DNA of 5,948 nt from PSLL01 sp050259195 (GTDB taxonomy: Bacteria > Desulfobacterota_D > UBA1144 > Nemesobacterales > CSP1-2): positions 1-5,948 of the forward strand of contig JBLNAE010000279.1 of assembly GCA_050259195.1 (NCBI GenBank), in the 5' to 3' direction. Position 1 is the stretch's first letter. Every line of letters starts with the position of its first letter. Shown here piece by piece: positions 5,339 to 5,948 of the stretch. The notes beneath the pieces are model-generated. The model was not told the origin of the DNA. It worked only from the letters and a program-made list of their open reading frames with translations, and did not search any database. Made by a program: the position numbers and the translations under genes.

Positions 5339-5746
5339 AAATAAAAACAGGGAAATAGCAACTTCTCAATTTAGTATTTTCGAGAATTACTTTAAAAGAC
5401 GGAAGCCTTAATAAAACCTACACAAAACCCTTCCAGCTGGTTGTTAAAAGATGAAGAATGGTGACCTGTGGAGACTACAGGAGGATGATCTATACTACAG
5501 CAATTGAGTTTATTTTTACAGGCTGCATAGACTGGAATTTACCCTACTCATTTGGTATAGATGGATTTTGCCAATGACATATTCTCTCTTTCTTACATTC
5601 AGCGACCAATCACATATGTAAAAAGGAAGGAGAAGGTCCCTATATTTTCTTACAGCACCAACAAGGTATAAATATGTGTGACACATTATTTCATCCCAAA
5701 TAATGCGCAAGAGAATAGCAATGGTCGGAATACATCTAAATTTTCC

Positions 5747-5775
5747 TTGAATTCAGTGGCACTTACTGGTATAAA
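5747..5775 (+). promoter_or_regulatory. Sigma70-type promoter of the transposase
   Basis: TTGAAT (5747-5752) and TATAAA (5770-5775) are separated by exactly 17 bp, a good match to the sigma70 consensus. Transcription would begin near 5782, about 30 bases before the GTG start. Confidence 0.6.
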
Positions 5776-5795
5776 GCGACAAGAATAATAATACC

Positions 5796-5802
5796 AGGAG
5801 GT
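5796..5802 (+). promoter_or_regulatory. Ribosome binding site for the GTG-started transposase
   Basis: AGGAGGT is a near-perfect Shine-Dalgarno sequence, 10 bases before GTG at 5813. It supports GTG as the start, as no in-frame ATG lies nearby. Confidence 0.7.
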
Positions 5803-5812
5803 CACCTAAAAA

Positions 5813-5948
5813 GTGCAATCTCAAGCTGCTTATTCCTCTTCACTGAAAGTAGAATTTTATAAAGATATTCGAGTTGAGTTTACAGGGAAAAACCTGACAA
5901 AATTCGGCGGGATTCCCCTTTTAAGGAAATTTCTTATAGGGTTTGGAG
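5813..5948 (+). CDS. IS1380-family transposase, N-terminal part
   Basis: The window contains the first 45 codons, and the gene continues past the right edge. The translation has a short Ser-rich N-terminus, then KVEFYKDIRVEFTGKNLTKF and GGIPLLRKFLIGFG. The combination of L-T-x-F-GG-x-P/A-LL with a following hydrophobic helix is the N-terminal signature of IS1380 transposases, which are DDE enzymes that cut and paste DNA. The catalytic residues would be further downstream and are not visible, so activity cannot be judged. Start, ribosome binding site and promoter are all well formed, which argues that this end is not decayed. It lies next to the GC-rich SDR-SagB block and could have helped move neighbouring DNA, as some IS1380 elements do, but nothing here shows it did. 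Confidence 0.78.
   Translation, partial: MQSQAAYSSSLKVEFYKDIRVEFTGKNLTKFGGIPLLRKFLIGFG

Larger units (their letters stand above)
5339..5812. other. AT-rich stretch without a supportable gene
   Basis: This holds no gene that I can support. A 39-codon open frame at 5458-5577 and a minus-strand frame at 5516-5710 lack family resemblance and good initiation signals. The right end carries the promoter and ribosome binding site of the IS1380-type transposase. The left terminus of that insertion sequence must lie in or near this stretch, but it cannot be placed without the right end, which is outside the window. Confidence 0.5.

Noticed and set aside
5516..5710. Minus-strand open frame of 64 codons
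   Set aside because: It has no initiation signal or family match and faces away from the IS1380 gene in likely non-coding DNA.

Overview
The window is bacterial, judged by strong Shine-Dalgarno sequences, GTG and TTG starts, a 509-aa SagB-type dehydrogenase and the start of an IS1380-type transposase. The host cannot be named from sequence alone. The background is AT-rich with long gene-poor stretches, as expected for an accessory region shaped by insertions and decay. A block of about 2.6 kb in the middle is clearly more GC-rich (roughly 53-55% by eye, against 35-40% in the flanks) and looks acquired.

Layout. At 26-520 (minus) lies an unrecognised, helix-rich 164-aa protein. Positions 521-1229 hold no supportable gene. 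That gap contains a dense cluster of GTCTC/GAGAC pentamers (12 between 751 and 1177) and a run of short hairpins. Positions 1221-1717 form a compact element of 497 bp. Its terminal inverted repeats match perfectly over 16 bp and at 22 of 24 bp, and near-identical 8-bp direct repeats sit immediately outside. Inside is a 73-aa predicted membrane protein (minus) whose stop codon lies in the left terminal repeat. Next to it, 1734-1976 (minus) is the C-terminal half of a single-stranded DNA-binding protein without its N-terminus. At 2180-2551 (plus) there is a complete small zincin metallopeptidase with the motif HExxHxxGxxD.

The GC-rich block (about 2611-5153, minus) reads as a two-gene operon. 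First comes an extended-SDR NAD-dependent epimerase/dehydratase-like gene, broken by one extra G in a seven-G run near 4564-4570. Second, 55 bp downstream, is an intact SagB/ThcOx-type flavin dehydrogenase with two nitroreductase-fold halves. An imperfect 17-bp inverted repeat lies just outside both ends of the block. The leader of the operon contains two mutually exclusive hairpins.

To the right, 5339-5812 has no gene I can support. It contains a good sigma70-type promoter (TTGAAT, 17 bp, TATAAA) and a strong AGGAGGT ribosome binding site, which lead into the N-terminus of an IS1380-family transposase cut off by the window edge.

How the parts relate: the SDR and SagB genes probably act together in a small-molecule redox step, but no YcaO protein, precursor peptide or biosynthetic partner is visible here. 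The rest records repeated insertion and gene decay. The features most worth a second look are the 497-bp cargo-carrying element and the GTCTC/GAGAC cluster.
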